NCBI RefSeq assembly: GCF_002218085.1
Contig: NZ_BDUC01000004.1
Location: 651,852 to 715,851 of the forward strand
Direction: 5' to 3'
DNA: 64,000 nt
Source of the DNA: Tolypothrix sp. NIES-4075
GTDB lineage: Bacteria > Cyanobacteriota > Cyanobacteriia > Cyanobacteriales > Nostocaceae
Part shown: piece by piece, positions 8,036-14,636 of the stretch
How the letters are laid out: each line of letters starts with the position of its first letter
Position numbering within the stretch: position 1 is the stretch's first letter
Translations under genes and position numbers: made by a program
Notes under the pieces: model-generated
Seen by the model: only the letters and a program-made list of their open reading frames with translations
What the model was told of the DNA's origin: nothing
Database searches by the model: none

Positions 8036-8596
8036 TCACTCAGCAACGCTAGATTTATTTTCAGAACTGCTGTTGTCATTTTCAGATAAAGACGTGGAGT
8101 TTACCTTAGGTTCCCACGGAAACACAACCCAGTCATCAACAGTAAGTTTGAAGAAGTCAGGTTCATACTTGGAATTTTGATTTTTAACGATCGCAGCTGT
8201 GCTTACTGACGCAGCACCTTTTGACTGTAGTACATCTATTGCTAGAGAAAGAGTACCACCATCTCCAACAATATCATCAGCAATCAATACGTGCTTATCG
8301 ATTAATTGTGTTGGTTCGGGAGCTATCCAAAGAAACTCTGGTTCTTGACGAGTGCTAAATTTTTGATTTGTCAGATTTCTACTAATAGATAAAATATAAA
8401 AATCACGAATTCCCAAGACATTTGATAGATATGTTCCAAGTATCAAACCTCCACGGGAGATGCTAGCAATTGTAGTTGGATTCGAGGAACTATTGACAAT
8501 GCTAGATGCTATATCTTCTAAGTACTCACCTAGAGTATGCCAATCTATAACTATCAGTTTTTGTTTTTTCCACAAAGAAATGTTTTCGTTTTTCAT
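8036..8596 (-). CDS. Purine-type phosphoribosyltransferase (ToyH-like candidate)
   Basis: The 186-residue protein has the type I PRTase core. The PRPP loop is VLIADDIVGDGGT (D107 D108), preceded by a SRGG loop (about 47-50) that binds pyrophosphate and followed by DDWVVFPWE (154-162), a C-terminal hood motif of archaeal-type hypoxanthine/xanthine PRTases. It should attach ribose-5-phosphate to a purine-like base. The Ser/Asn-rich tail after about 165 is probably disordered. GGAGG precedes ATG 8596. It is the last gene of a minus-strand run with the PurA-like gene (79-base gap) and PurB-like gene. In that context, with QueC alongside, I infer that the base is preQ0 or a relative, as proposed for ToyH. 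Ordinary purine salvage is the alternative. Confidence 0.82.
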   Translation of the reverse strand: MKNENISLWKKQKLIVIDWHTLGEYLEDIASSIVNSSSNPTTIASISRGGLILGTYLSNVLGIRDFYILSISRNLTNQKFSTRQEPEFLWIAPEPTQLIDKHVLIADDIVGDGGTLSLAIDVLQSKGAASVSTAAIVKNQNSKYEPDFFKLTVDDWVVFPWEPKVNSTSLSENDNSSSENKSSVAE

Positions 8597-8675
8597 GCTA
8601 AATTTTCCTCCACAACTAGATTTTTTAACTTTCTAAGTTCTACCATTTTACTAATACTGATTCGCCTAATAATTT

Positions 8676-9674
8676 TTACCTTAAATCGAAAATATCCATC
8701 ACATCTGGACCAGTTCCTATTAATTTAATTGGAGTCTTGAGACTGCTCTCAACTTCTTGCAAAAACTTTTGTGCTTCGACATTAATATCCTTGTATGACT
8801 TCCCTCGACAATCAGGATCAATCCTATCAAGGAAGGAGATAGCTAGCATTGAGGGATGATTGATGGTTACAGCTTTTTTGGCTAACTCAAAGTCGAAGCT
8901 TCCTACCCTTCTCGGACGCCCTGTTACGGTTCCATGTTCAATAAAGCCTCGACTTTGGATTTCTTCTGCTGACATTTCAGTGGGAAAGTCTCCTTCACCA
9001 ACTCTAGTGGGAAAGGTTTTAAATACTAGAACAACATCATCTATGCGTAGGGGACTTAATCCGACATCAGCGGCTACTGTGCTGGCGGTGGAATCCTTGG
9101 CAACAGTGTGGGGGTAAGTGCCATACAGAACTGAAAGTAGAAAGCCATTAGTGCCTTCAACCAAAACTGATTGATCCCTATCCAAAGCATCATTAAGTTC
9201 TTCGGCAACATCTGTTAGATAAGGACGCAATTGGTCAATATCCTTCGCAAGTTTGCCGACTCTGAGTGCGCGATCGGCTAAAGCAGGACCATGACCACTA
9301 CCTGTACTCTGAATAACTTTAGATAAATGTTCATTAGTGCGATCGCGCTGAATTTGTTCTGGGTCAATTACAGACGCCCGAAAATCAATACCAACACGAC
9401 CTTCTAAGTTATAATCTGATATTTCTTTCAGCACAACTTCTGGATTGATCAGCACTCCTGCCCCCAGAAGTAACTTACTGTTGGGATTAATAAATCCACT
9501 GGGAACTTGTCGCAAACGATATTCTTTGCCTTGATAAATAACAGTATGTCCAGCACCAGGTCCAAGTCCAGCCCTGCAAGTAATAGAGTAGTTGTCTTTG
9601 ACAGTCAGATAGCTTGCAATCTTGCCCTTTGCTTCGTCACCCCACTGACCACCAACAACGATTGTGCATGGCAT
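8676..9674 (-). CDS. Short adenylosuccinate-synthetase-like enzyme (ToyG-like candidate)
   Basis: At 332 residues this is the short archaeal form; canonical bacterial PurA has about 430. The GTP loop GGQWGDEAKGK keeps the catalytic Asp13, and His43 (AGHT) is kept. Several otherwise firm motifs differ from the PurA sequences I remember: NAGH is GAGH, EGTQG is EGTNG, GTYPYVTS is GTYPHTVA, GAGPFPTE is GEGDFPTE and RVGWFD is RVGSFD. The usual reaction joins aspartate to the 6-oxo carbon of IMP with GTP hydrolysis. These changes surround the base and suggest a different purine-like substrate. The start is 26 bases after the PurB-like stop. I infer amination of a 7-deazapurine ribotide. A second true purA elsewhere is expected but not visible. 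Confidence 0.85.
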   Translation of the reverse strand: MPCTIVVGGQWGDEAKGKIASYLTVKDNYSITCRAGLGPGAGHTVIYQGKEYRLRQVPSGFINPNSKLLLGAGVLINPEVVLKEISDYNLEGRVGIDFRASVIDPEQIQRDRTNEHLSKVIQSTGSGHGPALADRALRVGKLAKDIDQLRPYLTDVAEELNDALDRDQSVLVEGTNGFLLSVLYGTYPHTVAKDSTASTVAADVGLSPLRIDDVVLVFKTFPTRVGEGDFPTEMSAEEIQSRGFIEHGTVTGRPRRVGSFDFELAKKAVTINHPSMLAISFLDRIDPDCRGKSYKDINVEAQKFLQEVESSLKTPIKLIGTGPDVMDIFDLR

Positions 9675-9700
9675 AGTTTTTATCCTTGTCTATATAATCC

Positions 9701-11059
9701 CTATTTGTTTTGCAAAAAATCTGAACAATTGGTAACCACTTTATCAACTAAAGTTTCACACTCACCAATGTAATTCGATTCATCTAAAAGTTTCTCTACT
9801 TGTTCGGGAGTTAAATGAGATTTAATCACTTCATTACTCATTAAGGTGTGATAAAAGTCATCCTTATTGGCAATATTTTGGGCGCTTAATTCCCTCAACA
9901 ACGAATAAGCATCAAACTTACCCACTTGCGCTTCCACTAAAGATAACATGATGGCTTCAGCCATAATTCGGCTTTTTGACATCAGGAGATTTTCACGCAT
10001 TCTTTCCGGGTATACACGCAAATTTCCCAGAATAAATATTGTTTTTACTAGCATTTCATCTAACAAAATAAATGCCTCTGGCAGCGTAAAGCGTTCACAG
10101 GCAGAGTTAGTTAAATCTCGTTCGTGCCATAAAGGGATATTTTCTAGTGTCGGCGCAACAAGTGAGCGTACTATCCGGGCTAAACTACAAACATTTTCCG
10201 AATTGACAGGATTTCTTTTATGCGGCATAGCTGAACTGCCAACCTGAAATTCCTGATCAAATGGTTCTGAAACTTCAAAAATTTCTGGTCTTTGCAGATT
10301 TCTAATTTCGGTGGTTATTGTCTCTAACGTAGCTGCGACAATCGCAAGTAGAGATATCAATTCGGCAATCCGGTCACGAGGGATAATTTGAGTCGATATG
10401 TCAGCAGATTTTAAACCCAATTCCTCCATAACACTATCTTGGATCTGAAATGCGTATTGCTTAAAACTAGCCATTGAACCTACTGCGCCAGACATTTTAC
10501 CGACAAGAATACGTTCTTCAATCTGTTGAAAACGTTGAAGATGCCGCAGAATTTCGTCTGCCCAAACAGCAATTTTGAAACCAAAAGTGATTGGCAGAGC
10601 GTGTTGTCCGTGGGTTCGACCAATCATGACTGTGGTCTTATATTTGGATGCAGTAGTGATGAGGATATGTAAAAGCTGCTTTAGTTTACCCTTGAGAATG
10701 TCAATCCCTTGTTTGGCTTGCAAAGCAATCGAAGTATCCAGTATATCGCTGCTAGTTGCTCCTAAATGGATATACTGTCCATAAGTACCTGAAACTTCTG
10801 CAAAGGCTTTTAACAGTGCGACCAACTCATGTTTCGTTTCACTTTCTAGTTCTTGAATTCTAGTTAGAGTGATCAGGTTGATGTTTGCATTCTCTGTTAA
10901 AACTTTTCCTGCTTCTAGAGGAATGATGCCTAAGCGCGACTGCACTCTTGCTAAAGCCGCTTCTATATCAAGGTAGAACTGATAGCGCGAATTATCGGCA
11001 AAAACCATTCGCATCTTTTCGCTGCCATATCGACCTGAATCAATCGGGAGTATTGCCAT
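9701..11059 (-). CDS. Adenylosuccinate-lyase-like enzyme (ToyF-like candidate)
   Basis: The 452-residue protein belongs to the fumarase/aspartase superfamily. The signature GSSAMPHKRNPVNSENV starts at residue 274 on the mobile catalytic loop, and GRTHGQH (147-153) supplies the catalytic His. PurB eliminates fumarate from adenylosuccinate. Directly followed (26 bases) by the PurA-like gene, it would complete a two-step replacement of a 6-oxo group by a 6-amino group. A GAGGG lies just upstream of ATG 11059. Eighteen bases before the start ends the remnant of an IMPDH/GMP-reductase-like gene. Residues look intact, so the enzyme is probably active. Housekeeping PurB is the alternative, but the neighbours (QueC, nitrile hydratase) argue for specialised metabolism. 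Confidence 0.85.
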   Translation of the reverse strand: MAILPIDSGRYGSEKMRMVFADNSRYQFYLDIEAALARVQSRLGIIPLEAGKVLTENANINLITLTRIQELESETKHELVALLKAFAEVSGTYGQYIHLGATSSDILDTSIALQAKQGIDILKGKLKQLLHILITTASKYKTTVMIGRTHGQHALPITFGFKIAVWADEILRHLQRFQQIEERILVGKMSGAVGSMASFKQYAFQIQDSVMEELGLKSADISTQIIPRDRIAELISLLAIVAATLETITTEIRNLQRPEIFEVSEPFDQEFQVGSSAMPHKRNPVNSENVCSLARIVRSLVAPTLENIPLWHERDLTNSACERFTLPEAFILLDEMLVKTIFILGNLRVYPERMRENLLMSKSRIMAEAIMLSLVEAQVGKFDAYSLLRELSAQNIANKDDFYHTLMSNEVIKSHLTPEQVEKLLDESNYIGECETLVDKVVTNCSDFLQNK

Positions 11060-11077
11060 TTTGTACCCTCTAGAACC

Positions 11078-11236
11078 CTAAACAAAACCGTTAGGTTTTG
11101 ACTGTTTCACGATCAACAGACTAATCAGTGTTGATACATCCACATTATTCCCGCTTCTCGCGCTGGTACGACGAGGCACAAGTAAAACGTCGTCAAACGT
11201 CAAATCTAGAGGTATGATACTTTCTGGAGTAATCAT
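11078..11236 (-). pseudogene. Truncated IMPDH/GMP-reductase N-terminus (ToyE-like remnant)
   Basis: This 52-codon frame starts at an ATG and contains LTFDDVLLVPRRTSARSGNN followed by VDVSTLIS. That is the N-terminal block shared by IMP dehydrogenase and GMP reductase, whose usual form is LTFDDVLLVP...S-x-VDLST. The match stops after about 30 residues; an unrelated tail with a CAAAACC-TAAC-GGTTTTG hairpin follows, then TAG. The other 300 or more residues, including the catalytic Cys loop, are absent. It lies at the head of the minus-strand run, 18 bases before the PurB-like start. The Streptomyces toyocamycin cluster has a GMP-reductase homologue, ToyE, beside ToyF and ToyG. A leader-peptide role for the leftover ORF cannot be excluded. 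Confidence 0.75.
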
Positions 11237-11389
11237 CTTTGCTTTGTGTGTGACTTAAATAGTATACAGGTTTGATGCAACCAACTTCTAAGTTTAATTT
11301 ATGTAACTTTTTCTCCGGCAAAACCAGTTTTTATCTTAAATGCTAAGAGAGAGTTCGGATAAGTTGACATTTCACAATAAAACTATTCA
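11237..11389. promoter_or_regulatory. Divergent promoter region of the deazapurine cluster
   Basis: This 153-bp gap separates the minus-strand run (remnant, PurB, PurA, PRTase) from the plus-strand nitrile hydratase and queC. A possible minus-strand -10 box TATACT lies at 11266-11261, 25 bases before the remnant ATG. A TTGACA at 11364-11369 faces the plus strand but lacks a well-placed -10. Shared control of both arms is likely from position only. Confidence 0.35.
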
Positions 11390-11917
11390 ATGGAACATTC
11401 ACAACACTATTCAATCCAACAAGAGGGAAAAATCCATCCATCTTTCAGTCAGAGTGAGTCAAACTCGCTTCTGCTGGGTCAAAAAATCGTAGCTCGTGCT
11501 TGGATTGATGATGAATATAAACAGCGACTGTTAGCAAATGCTAAAGCGGTGATAGCAGAACTGGGGATTGAAATGGCTGCACAAGAGTTTATCTGTGTCG
11601 AAAATACTGATAAAATTCACAATATTGTTGTTTGTACCCTTTGCTCTTGCTATCCAGAAGAAGTACTAGGTGCATCACCTCTCTGGTATAGAAGTCTAAG
11701 TTATCGCTCACGAGTTATTCGCGAACCGCGTACAGTTTTGAGAGAATTCGGTACAGAAATTCCAGAGCATATAAAAATACAAGTACACGACAGCACCTTT
11801 GAAAGACGTTACCTAGTACTGCCTCACCGACCTGAAGGGGCAGAAAAAATGAACGAGGAGGATTTAGCCCTACTAGTTACTCGTGACAGTATGATTGGTG
11901 TAGCTTTGGCACGCTAG
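11390..11917 (+). CDS. Nitrile hydratase alpha subunit, cobalt type, stand-alone
   Basis: The 175-residue protein carries the metal claw VCTLCSC at residues 81-87. The Thr between the cysteines marks the Co(III) type; Fe types have Ser. The conserved block WYRSLSYRSRVIREPR and the C-terminal LVTRDSMIGV strand follow. Nitrile hydratases convert a nitrile to an amide and need alpha and beta subunits. No beta subunit is present anywhere in this window. In the toyocamycin cluster, ToyJ/K/L hydrate the nitrile of toyocamycin to sangivamycin, and the same step on a preQ0-derived nucleoside is the obvious inference here, with queC 99 bases downstream. The NHLP leader-peptide family also derives from this fold, but the intact claw and absence of a GG end argue for an enzyme. 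Confidence 0.88.
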   Translation: MEHSQHYSIQQEGKIHPSFSQSESNSLLLGQKIVARAWIDDEYKQRLLANAKAVIAELGIEMAAQEFICVENTDKIHNIVVCTLCSCYPEEVLGASPLWYRSLSYRSRVIREPRTVLREFGTEIPEHIKIQVHDSTFERRYLVLPHRPEGAEKMNEEDLALLVTRDSMIGVALAR

Positions 11918-12016
11918 CCAGATTCAGTCGTTAGTTAACCAATACAGATTTAGGCAGAAATAGAAGTATAATTTTGTACATTTATCGATTTAGATACTTT
12001 AGGTAAGCAACAAACC

Positions 12017-12718
12017 ATGACTAAAAAAGCATTAGTTGTTTTGTCTGGTGGTCAGGATTCAACTACCTGTGCTGCCGTTGCCTGTCAGGAATTTGATGAA
12101 GTTCATGCGATCACGTTCAACTATCAGCAGAGACATTTGATTGAGCTAGAGAGTGCGATCGCAATAGCGAAAGCTTTGGGTCTTGCTAGTCATGAAATTA
12201 TTGATTTGGGTCCAGTTCTCAAAGGCACGAGTCCACTAGTCAGCGACAATTCTTTGGGTGAATACAATTCACCTGAAGAACTGCCCACAGGGGTAGAACC
12301 TACTTTTATACCTGGTCGGAATATCTTGTTTCTGACCATAGCATCTAATCGAGCCGCTTGCCTGAACACCAAAGATATATTTATCGGTGTCTGTCAAGCC
12401 GACTTTGCAGGTTACTGGGATTGTCGGCAGAGTTTTATTGATGCTATGTCAGTAGCATTGAGCGAAGGCATATATGGTAATAGAGACGCATTTACGACTC
12501 ACACACCATTGATGGATTTAACAAAAGCAGAGTCAGTAAAACTTGCTCTCGATGTACTAAAAGAGCGATTTGAGTCCGTGATGGAGTTAACTCATACCTG
12601 TTATGCAGGAGTCAAAGGTGGTTGTGGTAAATGCCATGCTTGCATTTTACGCGATCGCGGATTTAAAGAAGCAGGAGCTGAAGATCCTATTTGGAAGTTT
12701 AGGAAGGTTGTAGTCTGA
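12017..12718 (+). CDS. queC: 7-cyano-7-deazaguanine (preQ0) synthase
   Basis: The 233-residue enzyme has the ATP PP-loop SGGQDS (10-15), the FVPGRN-like FIPGRNILFLT block, GVCQADFAGYWDCR, and the zinc site in TCYAGVKGGCGKCHACILR. QueC uses ATP and ammonia to turn 7-carboxy-7-deazaguanine into preQ0, the nitrile-bearing precursor of queuosine and of natural 7-deazapurines. It follows the nitrile hydratase gene on the same strand with a 99-base gap, so the nitrile it makes may be the direct or downstream substrate of that neighbour. This equals ToyM in the toyocamycin cluster. QueD, QueE and FolE are not in the window and could come from general queuosine synthesis. A weak AGGTAAG precedes the ATG. 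Confidence 0.95.
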   Translation: MTKKALVVLSGGQDSTTCAAVACQEFDEVHAITFNYQQRHLIELESAIAIAKALGLASHEIIDLGPVLKGTSPLVSDNSLGEYNSPEELPTGVEPTFIPGRNILFLTIASNRAACLNTKDIFIGVCQADFAGYWDCRQSFIDAMSVALSEGIYGNRDAFTTHTPLMDLTKAESVKLALDVLKERFESVMELTHTCYAGVKGGCGKCHACILRDRGFKEAGAEDPIWKFRKVVV

Positions 12719-12870
12719 AAGAAAACTGTTATAAACTCCCATGTTGTTGAAATTAAAAACTTGATGAATGTAAGTTGTTATGCCAAAAAATATGCAGATT
12801 TCCTCATGTTCTTTGTAGCGTGCGCTTTGCGTTCAGCATCTGGTGACACCAGAGGGTTCCCCATTGTCAT

Positions 12871-12965
12871 TAGACATAGGAGTAGAAAAGACGTAGAGAC
12901 GTTCCACATGCTTCGTCTCTACAAGGTTTCGGGCAAAGCATAATTAATTTCTACTCCTATGTCTA
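12871..12965. mobile_element. MITE-like element, copy 1
   Basis: A 95-bp element with a perfect 18-bp terminal inverted repeat (TAGACATAGGAGTAGAAA). The interior contains a GAGACG hairpin and the stretch TCTCTACAAGGTTTCGG followed by CATAATTAATTT. The same order (TAGACAT end, GAGACG hairpin, CTACAAGGGTTTCGG, ATAATTAATTT, ATGTCTA end) recurs at 20532-20622 and, inverted, at 49589-49679. No transposase is present. Confidence 0.8.
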
Positions 12966-13053
12966 TTGGAGAACCATTGCATTGCTAAGACAGTGGCTCA
13001 CCTTTTTAAGCTACTGTGTACACACAAGTTATCTGATTAGCCAAAAGTCCTTT

Positions 13054-13139
13054 AAAACCTCACCCTGTCCTGACGGACATCCCTCTACGAGCGATCGTAA
13101 AGGGACAGGTTTTGCCTAGCACAACCAGGGTGAGGTTTT
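13054..13139. repeat. 86-bp element with 14-bp terminal inverted repeats
   Basis: AAAACCTCACCCTG at the left is the exact reverse complement of CAGGGTGAGGTTTT at the right, and CCTGTCC / GGACAGG add inner symmetry. It looks like a non-autonomous dispersed element. No second copy was seen in this window. Confidence 0.6.
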
Positions 13140-13174
13140 CTAAGACTATTTGATAAACCATAAAATACTGATTT

Positions 13175-13864
13175 ATGAAAGATTTGAAAGCTATTGTTTT
13201 TGATCGTGACGGTACACTGTTGGACTACTCAGATATGTTTCTCACATTCATTCTGGATATCCACAAATCTGAGGGAGTAATGCCACCCGGAACAGAGACA
13301 ATTCTCAGTCTTGAGTACTGGCAAGAAATTATTTCTGGGAAGCTTCTCATTGGTAGCGTAACTGTGCGAGAGCATATAGATGCTATTCCCAGAAGTTATA
13401 TGAGACTAGGCAAATTTTACCCACGTATCAGGGAAACACTGCAAATGTTGCAACAAGCAGGTCTGAATATGACAATTCTCAGTGGATGGGTTGGAACTGA
13501 AGCTACTCAAAACTTTATTGTCCAGCAAGGGTTACGTGAGTGTTTCAGTTTAATCGTTACCTGCGATGAACTAGAAGAATTAAAAATCGCAGATCACCAG
13601 TCTATAGGTTATCTTTCTGCAAAAAAACAACTCTTGAACAAGACAATACAATTTTTGGGTGTTAACCCAGATGAGATCCTAGTAGTGGGTGATTCACCAG
13701 AGGATATTGAAGCAGGTAAGAGTTTTAATACAAAGACAGCTGCTGTTTTGACAGGCAGTGGTCATCGCGTCCAAGATAAGCTTGAGAGTCTAAAACCTGA
13801 TGCAATATTGCCTACTGCTGCCGATCTAGTCAACCTTGTGACTTTTGGAAAACAACAGCCATGA
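13175..13864 (+). CDS. HAD-family phosphatase (ToyI-like candidate)
   Basis: The 229-residue protein shows the haloacid dehalogenase motifs: FDRDGT (D10 nucleophile, D12 acid/base), a TILSGW motif II (about 106-111), and VVGDSPEDIEAG (about 169-180) as motif IV that binds Mg2+. The helical cap between motifs I and II suggests a small-molecule phosphatase of the Gph/CbbY type. A nucleoside-making cluster needs such an enzyme to remove the 5'-phosphate, and the toyocamycin cluster contains ToyI of this superfamily, so I assign it tentatively to the neighbouring genes. The 456-bp gap with repeat elements weakens the operon argument. Phosphoglycolate phosphatase or a general scavenging role are alternatives. 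Confidence 0.8.
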   Translation: MKDLKAIVFDRDGTLLDYSDMFLTFILDIHKSEGVMPPGTETILSLEYWQEIISGKLLIGSVTVREHIDAIPRSYMRLGKFYPRIRETLQMLQQAGLNMTILSGWVGTEATQNFIVQQGLRECFSLIVTCDELEELKIADHQSIGYLSAKKQLLNKTIQFLGVNPDEILVVGDSPEDIEAGKSFNTKTAAVLTGSGHRVQDKLESLKPDAILPTAADLVNLVTFGKQQP

Positions 13865-13950
13865 TTAAAGCTCTTTCTTTGAAATTCGCTTATCGCACTT
13901 AAATGCGATGATAATATAAACTAGCCTTTCTCAGTTTGTAGATACTACAA

Positions 13951-14628
13951 ATGACATTAACTGCACAGCAATTAGAAGCAATGATGCCTGACGCAAGTCA
14001 GTTATACAGCGATGAGCCGGAAATGGAAAGTTCTCTCCACTATATGCAACTATTGCTACTTGTCACTTGCTTAGATTGGCTGTGGCGCGACAGAAATGAT
14101 TATTTCATCGGTGCTAATCTTACCATTTATTTTAGTCGTCAACAACTGCGAAATCGTGATTTTCGCGGTCCCGATTTTTTCTTAGTCAAGCAAACCCAAA
14201 AGCGTCCCCGCAACTCTTGGGTAGTTTGGGAAGAAGACGGCAAATATCCTAATTTGATTATCGAACTATTATCGACTAGCACCGCCGACACAGACCGAAA
14301 TTTGAAAAAAAACTTGTATCAAGACTCTTTCCACACACCAGAATATTTCTACTTTTCACCTGACACGTTAGAATTTGCTGGATTTAAACTAGTTGGAAGT
14401 GAATATGAAGAAATTGCGGCAAATAGCAATGGTTGGCGCTGGAGTCAGGAGTTAAGCTTGTATTTGGGTATAGAGTCAGGCAAACTGCGCTACTTTACCG
14501 CGAATGGTAGTTTAGTGCCAACACCCGAAGAAGCGGCATTACAGGCACAATTAGACTTAGAACAAGAACGACAACGCGCTAAACAATTGGCGGAAAGATT
14601 GAAATCGCTTGGCATTGATATAGACTAA
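13951..14628 (+). CDS. Uma2-family (DUF820) restriction-endonuclease-fold protein
   Basis: The 225-residue protein is a typical cyanobacterial Uma2/DUF820 member. The PD-(D/E)XK-like core reads GPDFFLVKQTQKRPRNSWVV, then PNLIIELLSTSTADTD, with the catalytic Asp, Glu and following basic residues in place, then LYQDSFHTPEYFYF. The C-terminus is a coiled-coil tail (LDLEQERQRAKQLAERLKSLGIDID), the standard ending of this family. Cyanobacteria encode dozens of these; their biological role is not settled, and the nuclease fold is predicted by homology. The gene lies 86 bases beyond the HAD gene on the same strand but is probably not part of its pathway. Confidence 0.88.
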   Translation: MTLTAQQLEAMMPDASQLYSDEPEMESSLHYMQLLLLVTCLDWLWRDRNDYFIGANLTIYFSRQQLRNRDFRGPDFFLVKQTQKRPRNSWVVWEEDGKYPNLIIELLSTSTADTDRNLKKNLYQDSFHTPEYFYFSPDTLEFAGFKLVGSEYEEIAANSNGWRWSQELSLYLGIESGKLRYFTANGSLVPTPEEAALQAQLDLEQERQRAKQLAERLKSLGIDID

Positions 14629-14636
14629 ATAAGCAA

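Larger units (their letters stand above)
12719..13174. other. Intergenic region loaded with two repeat elements
   Basis: The 456 bp between queC and the HAD gene has no supported coding sequence. It holds a MITE-like element (12871-12965) and a second terminal-inverted-repeat element (13054-13139). Insertion of these may have separated the phosphatase gene from queC. Confidence 0.6.

Noticed and set aside
8676..9674. Phage PurZ (diaminopurine synthesis) as identity of the PurA homologue
   Set aside because: The catalytic Asp13 is retained, and there is no phage context; however base specificity may still differ from PurA.
11390..11917. NHLP-type RiPP precursor
   Set aside because: Full-length domain with intact VCTLCSC claw, no double-Gly leader end and no maturase genes nearby.
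8036..13864. dpd-type 7-deazaguanine DNA modification cluster
   Set aside because: No DpdA/Tgt-like transglycosylase, helicase or nuclease genes accompany QueC.
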